A stretch of 64,000 bases of DNA from Streptomyces sp. NBC_00554. GTDB taxonomy: Bacteria; Actinomycetota; Actinomycetes; Streptomycetales; Streptomycetaceae. The notes under the pieces were generated by a model. It saw only the letters and a list, made by a program, of their open reading frames with translations. It searched no databases and was not told the origin of the DNA. The DNA lies in the NCBI RefSeq assembly GCF_041431135.1, contig NZ_CP107799.1, positions 6,138,001 through 6,202,000 on the forward strand, given 5' to 3'. A program made the translations under genes and the position numbers. How positions within the stretch are numbered: position 1 is the first letter of the stretch; every line of letters starts with the position of its first letter. Below are positions 1 to 8,907 of the stretch, piece by piece.

Positions 1-1
1 C

Positions 2-79
2 GCCTTCCAGGGCAAGACCCAGCGCGTAGCCATCAGCGTGGGCGACAACGGATACGTGATCGGAGCGAACATCGCATGA
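2..79 (+). CDS. C-terminal end of an unidentified protein (5' part outside window)
   Basis: An open frame runs from the window edge to TGA at 77-79 and gives 25 residues ending NGYVIGANIA. The downstream gene starts inside this stop (ATGA at 76-79), which is the usual sign of translational coupling, so the frame is probably real. Too little is visible to name a family. A toxin tip followed by its immunity gene is one possibility, based only on the overlap. Confidence 0.6.
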   Translation, partial: AFQGKTQRVAISVGDNGYVIGANIA

Positions 80-819
80 CCGCCGAAGAACCGCGGGACA
101 TGCTCGTGCAGGCCCGGGGCGAGCCGTCTCCCCTGTACGAGCCGGAGGATCCCCGGGCCCACGAGGACCTCGGCGCCTTCACCCGCAACGTTCCGCTCGA
201 CGACGACCGGCCGGCCCTCCCGGCCGATCTGGCGGACGCGCTGCGCTCCTGGTCGCTGACCCGCCCGCCGGGCGGGTTCACCTCCCGCCCGGACCTGCGC
301 AAGCACGTCAAGCAGGGTCTGGCGCTCGCCCAGCGGCTGGCGAGGCAGCTCGGGCCGTCGTGGGTGGTGCGCTACTGGGACGAGCAGCACAGGACGGCGA
401 AGTGGGTGTGCTGGGGCTGCGACCGCTTCCACTGGGAGCGCGACAGCCACGGCACACCCCCGCACCCGGTCGACATCACCGTCGAAGGCGAGTTCAAGTT
501 CGGTCCGCTGCGCTCCGACGGATTCGGGGACTTCTTCCCGGATGATCCCGCCGCCGCGCTGGCCCTGTCCGACGACCTCGTCGCCGATCTGTACAGGTGG
601 GCGGAGAGCATCGACACCACGCTGAACCTGCAACTGAGGGACCGGGAGGACGGCAAGTACGACGCCGACTGGCAGCGCCTGTTCCACGAAGGGACGGAAC
701 TGGCGAAACGGGTCGCGCACGAGCTGGGCCCGGACCGGAAGGTGACCTACAAAGGCCTGGCCAATGGCGGACTGGCCGCGCTGACGTCCGTCACCTGGCA
801 AGGGGACCGGCAGCTGTAG
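76..819 (+). CDS. Hypothetical protein with an internal duplication
   Basis: This 247-aa soluble protein has no signal peptide or membrane segment. Its ATG overlaps the stop of the preceding gene, so the two are probably co-expressed. Two segments look alike: around residues 50-115 (LADALRSW ... GLALAQRLARQLGP ... VVRY) and around 165-235 (LVADLYRW ... GTELAKRVAHELGP ... KVTY), so the protein is probably two copies of one small alpha/beta unit. The first unit also carries CWGC, a possible metal-binding pair. I do not recognise the family. The coupling to an upstream gene would fit an immunity protein or a partner subunit, but that is inference. A strong hairpin follows the stop. Confidence 0.75.
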   Translation: MTAEEPRDMLVQARGEPSPLYEPEDPRAHEDLGAFTRNVPLDDDRPALPADLADALRSWSLTRPPGGFTSRPDLRKHVKQGLALAQRLARQLGPSWVVRYWDEQHRTAKWVCWGCDRFHWERDSHGTPPHPVDITVEGEFKFGPLRSDGFGDFFPDDPAAALALSDDLVADLYRWAESIDTTLNLQLRDREDGKYDADWQRLFHEGTELAKRVAHELGPDRKVTYKGLANGGLAALTSVTWQGDRQL

Positions 820-839
820 GCGCGAGCAGATGTGGACGG

Positions 840-873
840 CAAGGGCCCGCACCCGGGTGGGTGCGGGCCCTTG
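840..873. terminator. Bidirectional hairpin between convergent genes
   Basis: A perfect 15-bp inverted repeat (CAAGGGCCCGCACCC and its complement) surrounds the 4-nt loop GGGT. It lies between the plus-strand hypothetical gene ending at 819 and the minus-strand GH3 gene ending at 896, so it can end transcription from both sides. No long U-tract follows, as is usual for Streptomyces. Confidence 0.8.
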
Positions 874-895
874 CCGTGCGAGTACACGCCTGGGA

Positions 896-3835
896 TCAGC
901 GCAGGCTGAACGTCGACAGGCGCAGGCCCCGCGACAGGACCAGGTACACGTCCATGCGCCCCTTCGCCGAGGCCGACAGATCGGCGGTCACCGTCGTGTA
1001 GGCGTACGGCGATGAGGTGCCGTCAGTCGTCGCCGTGCCGACGAGCCGTCCGGTGGGGGAGCCCAGCCGGACCTGGACCGTGCCGGACGGGCCGGCCACC
1101 CTGGCGCTGAACTCGGTGGCGCCGGAACCCAGTTGGGTGTCCGCGTACTTCAGCCAGGCGCCGTCGGCGGAGGCCGTCACCGCCGTTCCCCGTGTCTTCG
1201 ACTCGTCCACCAGCCTCGTGGCGTCGTAGTCGTCGAAGTTCTCCGCGCGGGTCGGCTTCGCCAGGTTCCGGGCCGGGATCGTCTCGCCCTTCACCTGCCA
1301 GGCGTCACGGGCGCGGATGTCCGCCGACGAGCCGCCGACGAGGACGTCGTACGTCCCGTTCTCCACCACCCACTTCGCACGCGTGACGTCCCAGTGGGCG
1401 AGGTCGTTCCGCGCCACCTTCAGCCGGACCGTCCTCGTCTCTCCCGGTTTCAGCGACACCCGCTGGAAGGCCTTCAGCTGCTTCAGGGGCTGTTCGTCGC
1501 GAGAGGCGCGCTGGTGGGTGTAGAGCTGGACGACCTCGTCGCCCGCCCGGCCGCCGGTGTTCGTGACCTTCACCTCGTAGCCGCCGGAGACCCGCTTCAA
1601 GCCGGTGTAGCGGAAGGAGGTGTACGAGAGCCCGTGGCCGAAGGGGTACAGCGGCCGCCCCTCGAAGTACTGGTACGTGCGCCCGGACTTGATGATGTCG
1701 TAGTCGAGGATCGACGGGAGGTCGGAGGCGGACCGGTACCAGGTCTGGGTGAGGCGGCCGGCCGGGTTCGCGTCGCCGTAGAGGAGGTCGGCGAGGGCGT
1801 TGCCGGTCTCCTGGCCCGCGTGGGTGGTCCACAGCAGGGCGGGGACCTCCTGCTGGAGGGCGCCGAGGGTGGTCGGGTAGCTGTTCTCGACGATCACGAC
1901 GGTCTTCGGGTTTGCCGCGTGGACGGCTCTGACCAGGGCTTCCTGTGCGGGCGCCAGGCCCATGTCCGTACGGTCGTGGGCCTCGCGGCCGTTGATCGCC
2001 GGCATCGAGCCGACCACGACGACGGCCGTGTCCTTGCCCTTCACCGCGGCCACGGCCTCCTCGACCCCGCTGCGGACGACGTCCTTCGTGTAGTGGGCGG
2101 CCTGCTCCTTGGCGACCAGGCCGAGGGTGCCGTCGTCGCCGGTGGGGCCGAGGTAGACGGGGTCCGACCACCATGGCTCGCCGGTCTCGTATCCGGCGTA
2201 CCGGAGGAGGTACGTCCCGTCGTCCTGCCGCTCCAGCTCGAACTGCTGCTGCACGTACCAACCGCCGGGCTGCACCCGGTCGTTGACGAAGTTCGACCAG
2301 TTGTAACCGACGTACCTGCCGTTGGCGGCCGAGCGCAGGGTCACGATGCCGGAGCCCCAGTCGAACACGTCGAACTGGGCGGTCGTACCCGTGTCCGCGC
2401 TCTCCTGGAGGGCCGCCCCCGAGTCGCCGGTGCCCGCCGTGACGTACCTGCCCGTCGTCGTGTTCTTCAGCGCGATCCGGTCCACGCCCTCGCTGCTCGC
2501 GACGGAGGTGCCGAGCTTCGCCGCGATGCCGTCCTTGGGGGTGACGGAGTAGGGGAGGGTGCCCGAGTACCAGTCGGTGTAGAGGGTGTCGGCGAGGGGG
2601 CCGACGACGGCGACGTTCTTCTGTGCGGAGGCATCCAGGGGGAGTGCCTTGTCGTTCTTCAGCAGGACCGCTGCTTCGGTCGCGGCCTCGCGGGCCAGCT
2701 TCTGGTGCGCCGGGCTGTTGATGACGGACCTGTCGATGGCGCCGAATTTGCCGCCACCCGGGTCGAATTCGCCGAGGTGGACGCGGATGGCGAGGATGTG
2801 GGACACCGCCTCGTCGATGTCCGACTCCACCAACAAGCCTTGCTGCAAGGCCGAGTTGATCGCCGTGATCGTCGGGGCCGGGGACGCGCTGTTGTCCGTG
2901 AAGCTGTCGATACCGGCCTTCAGAGCGGCCGCGTCGCCCTCGGCGAGGGTGGGGTAGTACTGCTGGTCGCCGACGAGATTGCCCGGGGCGAAGGCGTCGG
3001 TGACGTTCAGGAGGGTCTGGTCCGTCCAGCCGCGCACGGTGTCGTCCAGGTCCGGATTCACCGTCGCGGGGCGGCCGTTGACCAGGTTGTAGGAGGACAT
3101 GACGCCGGTCGCCGCGTCCGCCTCGACGGCCGGCCTGAACGCCGCCTCGTCGTACTCGTGCTGGACGCGGGGGCGCAGGTCGGAGGAGGTGGTGGTGCGG
3201 TTCACCTCGTTGTTGTTGGCGAGGTAGTGCTTCAGGGTGGGTGCCGTCTTGAGATGGTCGGGGTCGCCGCCGGTCAGGCCGCTGCCGTACGCCGTCGAGA
3301 TCGCACCCGTGAGGTACGGGTCCTCGGAGTAGCCCTCCTCGTTGCGTCCCCAGCGCGGGTCGCGCAGCAGGTTCACCACGGGCGCCCACAGGTTGAGGCC
3401 CCAGCCGTCGGGGCGCTCCTGCTGGAAGCCGCGCGCCTCGTCACCGACCGCCGAACCGACCTGCTCCATCAGCTCCGGGTCCCAGGTCGAGGCCAGCCCG
3501 ACCGCCTGCGGGAAGACGGTGGTCTCGCCGAGCCAGGCCACCCCGTGCAGGGCCTCGGTGCCGGTGCGGAACGACTGGATGCCGAGGCGGGGGATCGCGG
3601 GCTCGTGCTGGTGGAGGAGGGAGACCTTCTCGTCGAGCGTCAGCCGCCCGAGCAGGTCGTCGACCCGTCTGTCCACGGGGAGGTTCGGATTGCGGAAGGC
3701 GTACGCCGGGGTGTCCGCGCCGGCGGGGGCGGTGGCGACCAGGCCCGCGATCAGCGCGAGGGCCAGGACGAGCGTGGTTCGCTGTCTTGTCTTGCCTTGT
3801 CTTCTCTTGCCTGTTCCTCTCTTGCCTTTCCTCAT
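896..3835 (-). CDS. Secreted GH3 beta-xylosidase/beta-glucosidase with CBM
   Basis: This 979-aa glycoside hydrolase family 3 enzyme releases terminal beta-linked xylose or glucose from oligosaccharides. A basic N-terminus and hydrophobic core ending near APAGA form a signal peptide, so it acts outside the cell. Motifs RDPRWGRNEEGYSEDPYL and KHYLANNNE are typical of xylosidase-type GH3. The expected nucleophile Asp is near residue 290 in NVTDAFAPG. A beta-trefoil or fascin-like insert (~450-575) splits the second catalytic domain. A fibronectin-III-like domain (~745-845) and a CBM6-like domain (~860-979) follow. ATG 3835 is chosen because GAGGAG lies 8 nt upstream; a TTG at 3850 would overlap the LacI gene. 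It is the last gene of the xyloside operon. Xylose versus glucose specificity cannot be decided here. Confidence 0.88.
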   Translation of the reverse strand: MRKGKRGTGKRRQGKTRQRTTLVLALALIAGLVATAPAGADTPAYAFRNPNLPVDRRVDDLLGRLTLDEKVSLLHQHEPAIPRLGIQSFRTGTEALHGVAWLGETTVFPQAVGLASTWDPELMEQVGSAVGDEARGFQQERPDGWGLNLWAPVVNLLRDPRWGRNEEGYSEDPYLTGAISTAYGSGLTGGDPDHLKTAPTLKHYLANNNEVNRTTTSSDLRPRVQHEYDEAAFRPAVEADAATGVMSSYNLVNGRPATVNPDLDDTVRGWTDQTLLNVTDAFAPGNLVGDQQYYPTLAEGDAAALKAGIDSFTDNSASPAPTITAINSALQQGLLVESDIDEAVSHILAIRVHLGEFDPGGGKFGAIDRSVINSPAHQKLAREAATEAAVLLKNDKALPLDASAQKNVAVVGPLADTLYTDWYSGTLPYSVTPKDGIAAKLGTSVASSEGVDRIALKNTTTGRYVTAGTGDSGAALQESADTGTTAQFDVFDWGSGIVTLRSAANGRYVGYNWSNFVNDRVQPGGWYVQQQFELERQDDGTYLLRYAGYETGEPWWSDPVYLGPTGDDGTLGLVAKEQAAHYTKDVVRSGVEEAVAAVKGKDTAVVVVGSMPAINGREAHDRTDMGLAPAQEALVRAVHAANPKTVVIVENSYPTTLGALQQEVPALLWTTHAGQETGNALADLLYGDANPAGRLTQTWYRSASDLPSILDYDIIKSGRTYQYFEGRPLYPFGHGLSYTSFRYTGLKRVSGGYEVKVTNTGGRAGDEVVQLYTHQRASRDEQPLKQLKAFQRVSLKPGETRTVRLKVARNDLAHWDVTRAKWVVENGTYDVLVGGSSADIRARDAWQVKGETIPARNLAKPTRAENFDDYDATRLVDESKTRGTAVTASADGAWLKYADTQLGSGATEFSARVAGPSGTVQVRLGSPTGRLVGTATTDGTSSPYAYTTVTADLSASAKGRMDVYLVLSRGLRLSTFSLR

Positions 3836-3846
3836 GACACGGCTCC

Positions 3847-4860
3847 TCAAGGGGTCAGTGTGCGCGGCGCTGTACTGGCCCGCTCCGTCAGCCGGGGGGC
3901 GAGCAGCGTCGCCTCCGGTACGGGCGTGCCGTCCAGCTTCTTCATCAGCAACTCGACCGCCTGCGCGCCCACTTCGGCGGACGGTATGGCGATGGAGGTG
4001 ACGGGGACGCGGACGTTCTCGGCGAGCTCGTCCGGGCAGATGGCGGTGACGGACAGGTCACCGGGGACCCGCAGTCCGAGTTGCTCGAAGGCGTCGATCA
4101 GCGGTTCCAGAACCGGTTCGTTGTGCACGACGACACCCGTCAACGCCGGGTACTCGCGCAGCAGTTGCTCGGCGACCCGGCGTGCGGCGGCCGGTGTCGC
4201 CTCGCAGGGGTGGACGGAGGACGCGAGCCCGCCCCGGTCGGCCGCGGCCGTGAACCCCCGCACCACGCGCTGCGCGAACCCGGTCTCCCGCACATACACC
4301 TCGGGCGGCGACCCGACCAGCGCGACCACGCGGTGCCCGAGCCGCGCCAGATGCTCCACGCACAGCTCGCCCGCCGCCTTGAAGTCCAGGTCGATACAGG
4401 TGAGCCCCTCGGCGAAGGAGGGGAACCCGATGAGCACGGACGGCCGGTCGAGCGCACGCAGCAACGGCAGCCGGGGATCGTGGAGTTGGACGTCCATCAC
4501 GATCAGCGCGTCCACCAGCGCCGTGTCCGCGACCCTCCGCAGCCCGTCCTCGCCCTCCTCCTGCGTGAGCAGCAGCACGTCGTGGTCGTGCCGTCGCGCC
4601 GCCGTCACCACGGACACCGCGAACTGCATGACGACCGGCACATGGACCCCGCCCCGCAGCGGCACCACCAGCGCCACCACGTTCGACCGGCTGCTGGCGA
4701 GGGCCCGCGCACCCGCGTGCGGCCGGTATCCCAGCTTGCGGATGCTCGCCTCGACGCGCTGCCGGGTCTCCTCGGAGATCGGACGCTTGCCGCTGAGGGC
4801 GTACGACACGGTGCTGGGGGACACCCCGGCGTGCCGCGCCACATCGGTGATCTTCACCAT
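3847..4860 (-). CDS. LacI-family transcriptional regulator of the xyloside operon
   Basis: The 337-aa protein begins MVKITDVARHAGVSPSTVSYALSG, a classic LacI helix-turn-helix with hinge helix (residues 1-60), followed by a periplasmic-binding-protein-like sugar sensor domain. The ATG overlaps the stop of the upstream GH31 gene by one base (TGATG), so it belongs to the operon. Longer upstream extensions of the frame are GH31 shadow sequence. It most likely represses its own operon through the palindromes at 10277-10314 and is released by a xylose-containing sugar. That link is inference from operator type and location. Confidence 0.9.
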   Translation of the reverse strand: MVKITDVARHAGVSPSTVSYALSGKRPISEETRQRVEASIRKLGYRPHAGARALASSRSNVVALVVPLRGGVHVPVVMQFAVSVVTAARRHDHDVLLLTQEEGEDGLRRVADTALVDALIVMDVQLHDPRLPLLRALDRPSVLIGFPSFAEGLTCIDLDFKAAGELCVEHLARLGHRVVALVGSPPEVYVRETGFAQRVVRGFTAAADRGGLASSVHPCEATPAAARRVAEQLLREYPALTGVVVHNEPVLEPLIDAFEQLGLRVPGDLSVTAICPDELAENVRVPVTSIAIPSAEVGAQAVELLMKKLDGTPVPEATLLAPRLTERASTAPRTLTP

Positions 4861-7112
4861 CAGCCCAGCTCCACTGTCAGGAACCCGGTTCCGGCCCGGG
4901 CCCGCACCTCGCGCCCGCCCGCCGCAAGCCCCCACGGCGCCCCCGGATCACTGGACGAGGCCCGCAGGGTGTCCCCCTCCCGTACGACCGTGAAGGTCAC
5001 GCCGCCCACAGTCACCGTCGTCTGCGCGCCGCGCTCCAGGCCGAACGCGCGCAGGGTGACCCCGTCGGCGTGGTCGTAGTCCGGCCTGTCGTCCACGGCC
5101 CCCACCGGAATCACCGCCCCGGGCCGGACAAGGAGCGGCACGCTCAGGAATCCGTGCTGCTCCCGCACCCAGCGCGGCCCGGTCACGGTCCGCCCGCTGA
5201 GGAAATGGGTCCAGGTGCCCTCGGGCACGTAGTACGACACGTCTCCCTCGTCGGAGAACACCGGCGCGACCAGCAGGTCGGGACCGAGCATGTACTGCCG
5301 CTCCAGATGCGCGCACCCGGGATCGTCCGGGAACTCCAGGACCATCGCCCGCATCACCGGCACGCCCTCGGCGTGGGCGGCGCGCGCGGCCTCGTACAGA
5401 TAGGGCATGAGGCCGAGCTTCAGCCGCGTGAACAGCCGCAGTACGTCCACGGCCTCCTCGTCGAACAGCCAGGGCACGCGGTACGAGGACGAGCCGTGCA
5501 GCCTGCTGTGCGAGGACAGCAGCCCGAAGGCGATCCACCGCTTGAACAGCGCGGGCGTCGGCGTCCCCTCGAACCCGCCGATGTCATGGCTCCAGAACCC
5601 GAACCCCGACATCCCGAGGCTCAGTCCGCCGCGCAGCGACTCGGCCATCGACTCGTACGTCGCCTCGCAGTCGCCGCCCCAGTGCACGGGGAACTTCTGG
5701 CTCCCGGTGGTGGCGGAGCGGGCGAAGACGACGGCTTCCGCCTCGCCCCGGTGTTTGCGGAGCACATCGAACACGGTCTGGTTGTAGAGGTAGGTGTAGT
5801 AGTTGTGCATCCGCTCGGGGTCGGCGCCGTCCGCGTACGCGACGTCCACCGGGACGCGCTCACCGAAGTCGGTCTTGAAGCAGTCGACGCCCTGGGAGAG
5901 CAGTGCTTCCAGTTTGGCCGCGTACCACTCGCGCGCGGCCGGGTTGGTGAAGTCGACGAGTGCCATGCCCGGTTGCCACAGGTCCCACTGCCAGACGCTT
6001 CCGTCCGGCCGCTTGAGCAGATGTCCGAGCGCCCGTCCCTCCGCGAACAGCGGCGAGCGCTGCGCGATGTACGGATTGATCCATACGCAGATCCGCAGGC
6101 CCTTCTCCTTCAGCCGCGCGAGCATCCCCGCCGGATCCGGGAAGACCCGCGGATCCCACTGGAAGTCGCACCAGTTGAACTCGCGCATCCAGAAGCAGTC
6201 GAAGTGGAATACGGAGAGCGGGAGTTCGCGCTCCCGCATGCCGTCGATGAAGGAGGTGACGGTGGCTTCGTCGTAGGAGGTGGTGAAGGAGGTCGACAGC
6301 CACAGGCCGAAGGACCAGGAAGGCGGGAGGGCCGGGCGGCCGGTGAGGGCCGTGTACTTGCGCAGGATGTCCTTCGGGGTCGGGCCGTGGATGACGTAGT
6401 ACGTCAACTGCTGTGTCTCGGCGCTGAACTGCACCCGGGACACCGCCTCCGAGCCGACCTCGAAGGAGACCCGGCCGGGGTGGTCGACGAAGACGCCGTA
6501 CCCCGCGTCCGTCAGATAGAACGGCACGTTCTTGTAGGCCTGCTCGGTCGCCGTGCCGCCGTCCGCGTTCCACATGTCCACGACCTGGCCGTTCTTGACC
6601 AGCGGCCCGAAGCGCTCACCGAGGCCGTAGACCTGGGTGCCGACACCGAGGTTCAGCTGCTCGCGCAGGAAGTGCGCGCCGGTCGCGTCCCGCATGATGC
6701 CCATGCCCTTGGGGCCGCTGGTGGTGAGTGTGCGGCCGTGGGCGAGGAAGTCGACGTGCCAGGGGGTGGTGCGGGCGACCCTTACGGAGAGGGCGCCCGA
6801 GGTGAGTACGGCGTGGTCGTCGTCGTACGACACGTGCGTTGTACCGAATTCGTCGTGGGAGAGCTCGAATTGGGGCCTTCGGGGCTCCTCGCCCTCGAAG
6901 TGGGTGAACGTGACGCCGATGACGTCGGGCATCGGCGCGTGTGCGGTGATCGTCACGACCGGTCCCTTCAGCAGGTCGCCGCGGTGGCGGATGGGCTGGG
7001 TCGGCGCGTGGATCTCCAGGCTCCCCGGCCCGGACGTCACATCGAGGACCTCGACCGGGTGGGCCGCGGTGACACCCTCGCGCAGCAGCCAGTAGCCGTC
7101 GGTGAACTTCAC
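4860..7112 (-). CDS. GH31 alpha-xylosidase (YicI type), cytoplasmic
   Basis: This 750-aa family 31 glycosidase removes alpha-linked xylose, for example from isoprimeverose or xyloglucan oligosaccharides. The nucleophile is Asp415 in CFKTDFGE and the acid/base Asp481 in GGDCEATYESM, almost the same positions as in E. coli YicI (416 and 482). WMREFNWCDFQWDP is also characteristic of alpha-xylosidases rather than alpha-glucosidases. There is no signal peptide, so it works on imported sugar. The start is GTG at 7112 (VKFTDGYW), 12 nt after the upstream permease stop; longer frames upstream are permease shadows. Its neighbours supply uptake and regulation. Confidence 0.88.
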   Translation of the reverse strand: MKFTDGYWLLREGVTAAHPVEVLDVTSGPGSLEIHAPTQPIRHRGDLLKGPVVTITAHAPMPDVIGVTFTHFEGEEPRRPQFELSHDEFGTTHVSYDDDHAVLTSGALSVRVARTTPWHVDFLAHGRTLTTSGPKGMGIMRDATGAHFLREQLNLGVGTQVYGLGERFGPLVKNGQVVDMWNADGGTATEQAYKNVPFYLTDAGYGVFVDHPGRVSFEVGSEAVSRVQFSAETQQLTYYVIHGPTPKDILRKYTALTGRPALPPSWSFGLWLSTSFTTSYDEATVTSFIDGMRERELPLSVFHFDCFWMREFNWCDFQWDPRVFPDPAGMLARLKEKGLRICVWINPYIAQRSPLFAEGRALGHLLKRPDGSVWQWDLWQPGMALVDFTNPAAREWYAAKLEALLSQGVDCFKTDFGERVPVDVAYADGADPERMHNYYTYLYNQTVFDVLRKHRGEAEAVVFARSATTGSQKFPVHWGGDCEATYESMAESLRGGLSLGMSGFGFWSHDIGGFEGTPTPALFKRWIAFGLLSSHSRLHGSSSYRVPWLFDEEAVDVLRLFTRLKLGLMPYLYEAARAAHAEGVPVMRAMVLEFPDDPGCAHLERQYMLGPDLLVAPVFSDEGDVSYYVPEGTWTHFLSGRTVTGPRWVREQHGFLSVPLLVRPGAVIPVGAVDDRPDYDHADGVTLRAFGLERGAQTTVTVGGVTFTVVREGDTLRASSSDPGAPWGLAAGGREVRARAGTGFLTVELG

Positions 7113-7123
7113 GCCCGCACCCC

Positions 7124-7945
7124 TTACTTGACCGCGCCCACGGCGATACCGCGGGTGAGCGTCCGCTGGAAGACGAGGAAGAAGACGATGGCGGGGAGCA
7201 CGCCGAGCAGCGCGGCCGCGTTCGTCATCGTGGCGTCCATCAGGTGCTGGCCCTGGAGGACACCGAGGGCCACCGACACCGTCTGGTTGTCGTTGGAGAT
7301 CAACATGACCAGCGGCAGCAGGAATTCGTTCCACGTCCAGATGAAGAAGAAGACGAGGAGCACCCCGATGGTCGGCCGGCTGACGGGTACCACGATCCGC
7401 CACAGCACCTGCCACTTGTTCGCCCCGTCGATCCGGGCGGCCTCGATGATCTCGCGCGGGAACTGACCGAGCACGGAGGCGAGGAGGTAGGTCCCGAACG
7501 CGGCCTGGACGACCGTGAAGACGATGATCACGCTCAACCGGGTGTCGTACAGGCCGGCTTCCTTGCTCAGGTAGTAGATCGGGTAGACCAGCGCCTCCTG
7601 CGGCAGCATGTTCGCCAGGACGAAGAAGGCGAGCACCCAGGTGCGGCCCTTCACGCGCCCGATGCCGATCGCGTACGCGTTGAGGACGGAGAGGACTACC
7701 GCGAGGACCGCCACCGACCCGGAGATCAGCACCGAGTTGACGAGCTTCTGGCCGAAGTCGACGCGCTGCCAGAAGTCCTTGATCCCGTCGAGGTAGAGGC
7801 CGTCCGGGAGACTCAGGGGACCGTTCTGCGCGTACTCCGTCGGCGACTTGACCGCGTTGACCGCGACGATCGCGAACGGCAGCACCATGAAGAGGGCTGC
7901 GATGACCAGGGCGGCGAGGACGGGGTAACGGCGTACTGCGGTCAC
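7124..7945 (-). CDS. Sugar ABC transporter permease (MalG type)
   Basis: The 273-aa integral membrane protein has about six transmembrane helices and the inner-membrane-component loop EIIEAARIDGANKWQVLWRI (EAA motif), which docks the ATPase. It starts at GTG 7945, overlapping the stop of the other permease (GTGA). Together the two form the channel for a carbohydrate uptake system. No ATP-binding subunit is encoded nearby. In Streptomyces such CUT1 systems usually share the ATPase MsiK encoded elsewhere, and this is probably the case here. Confidence 0.9.
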   Translation of the reverse strand: MTAVRRYPVLAALVIAALFMVLPFAIVAVNAVKSPTEYAQNGPLSLPDGLYLDGIKDFWQRVDFGQKLVNSVLISGSVAVLAVVLSVLNAYAIGIGRVKGRTWVLAFFVLANMLPQEALVYPIYYLSKEAGLYDTRLSVIIVFTVVQAAFGTYLLASVLGQFPREIIEAARIDGANKWQVLWRIVVPVSRPTIGVLLVFFFIWTWNEFLLPLVMLISNDNQTVSVALGVLQGQHLMDATMTNAAALLGVLPAIVFFLVFQRTLTRGIAVGAVK

Positions 7946-8907
7946 GTTCGGATCCCTTCCTCGAGGTCCTCCGCGCGGGTCTGGAACTTGAGGCCGATGA
8001 GTGCCAGGGCGAGGATGATCACGGTGAGGACCGTGGAGATCGCGGCGCCGTAGCCGACCTGCGTCTTCTCGAAGAAGGTGGTGAAGGAGAAGTACGACGG
8101 GACGTTCGTCGCGCCGCCGGGACCGCCCTTCGTGAGGACGTACACCGCGCCGAAGACCTTGAGCGCGGCGATCGTGCACCACAGCAGGACGACGTAGATT
8201 TCGGGCCTGATCTGCTGCAGCGTGATGTGCCAGAAGCGGCGCCACCAGCCGGCGCCGTCCAGCTCGGCGGCCTCGTACAGCTGCGGGTCCACCCGTTGCA
8301 GCCCCGCCATGAAGATGACCAGCGGGAAGCCGATCTGTACCCACACCATCACCCCCATGACGCTGTAGAGGGCGATGTCGGGGTCGCCTAGCCAGTCCTG
8401 TTGCCATGATCCGAGGCCGACGGCCTTCAGCAGCTCGTTCAGGGAGCCGTTGTCGGGGGCGAGGATCCAGCTCCACACGATGCCTGCGACGGCGATGGGC
8501 AGGACTTGGGGGAGGTAGAAGCAGGCGCGGAGGAGCGAGGCCGTGGCCGACCCGAAGTGCTTGCCGACGAAGTCGAACAGGGCTGCTGCGAGGACGAGTC
8601 CGAGCGCGGTCGGTACGGCGGCCATGGCGACGACCATGAAGAGGCTGTGCCGGAAGGACGCCCAGAACTCCGAATCGTCCATCAGCTCGCGGTAGTTGGC
8701 GAGCCCGGACCACTCCGGGCTCCCTACGCCCTGCCAGTCGGTGAAGCTCACCCCGGTGTTCATCAGGAACGGGACGACTATGACGGCGGTGAAGGCGAGG
8801 GCTCCGGGGAGCAGGAACAGGGCGTAGGAGTCGCGGGGGCGGCGCGGGCTCTTCGCGTGGTGACGCTTCTCGACCACCCGGCCGCCCCGTTCGACGGTGA
8901 CCGTCAT
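7942..8907 (-). CDS. Sugar ABC transporter permease (MalF type)
   Basis: The 321-aa protein has a cytoplasmic basic N-terminus, about six transmembrane helices and the EAA loop YEAAELDGAGWWRRFWHIT near residue 230. The ATG at 8907 overlaps the stop of the upstream solute-binding protein gene (ATGA). It pairs with the downstream permease to form a CUT1-family carbohydrate channel. Substrate is inferred from the two glycosidases in the same operon: small xylose-containing oligosaccharides. Confidence 0.9.
   Translation of the reverse strand: MTVTVERGGRVVEKRHHAKSPRRPRDSYALFLLPGALAFTAVIVVPFLMNTGVSFTDWQGVGSPEWSGLANYRELMDDSEFWASFRHSLFMVVAMAAVPTALGLVLAAALFDFVGKHFGSATASLLRACFYLPQVLPIAVAGIVWSWILAPDNGSLNELLKAVGLGSWQQDWLGDPDIALYSVMGVMVWVQIGFPLVIFMAGLQRVDPQLYEAAELDGAGWWRRFWHITLQQIRPEIYVVLLWCTIAALKVFGAVYVLTKGGPGGATNVPSYFSFTTFFEKTQVGYGAAISTVLTVIILALALIGLKFQTRAEDLEEGIRT

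Noticed and set aside
1133..4993. 1286-codon plus-strand open frame across the GH3 and LacI genes
   Set aside because: It is antisense to two clear genes, rich in Arg/Val/Gly/Asp, with no domain or ribosome site; a typical high-GC shadow frame.
5070..7466. 798-codon plus-strand frame opposite the GH31 gene
   Set aside because: Composition and lack of motifs show it mirrors the GH31 codons.
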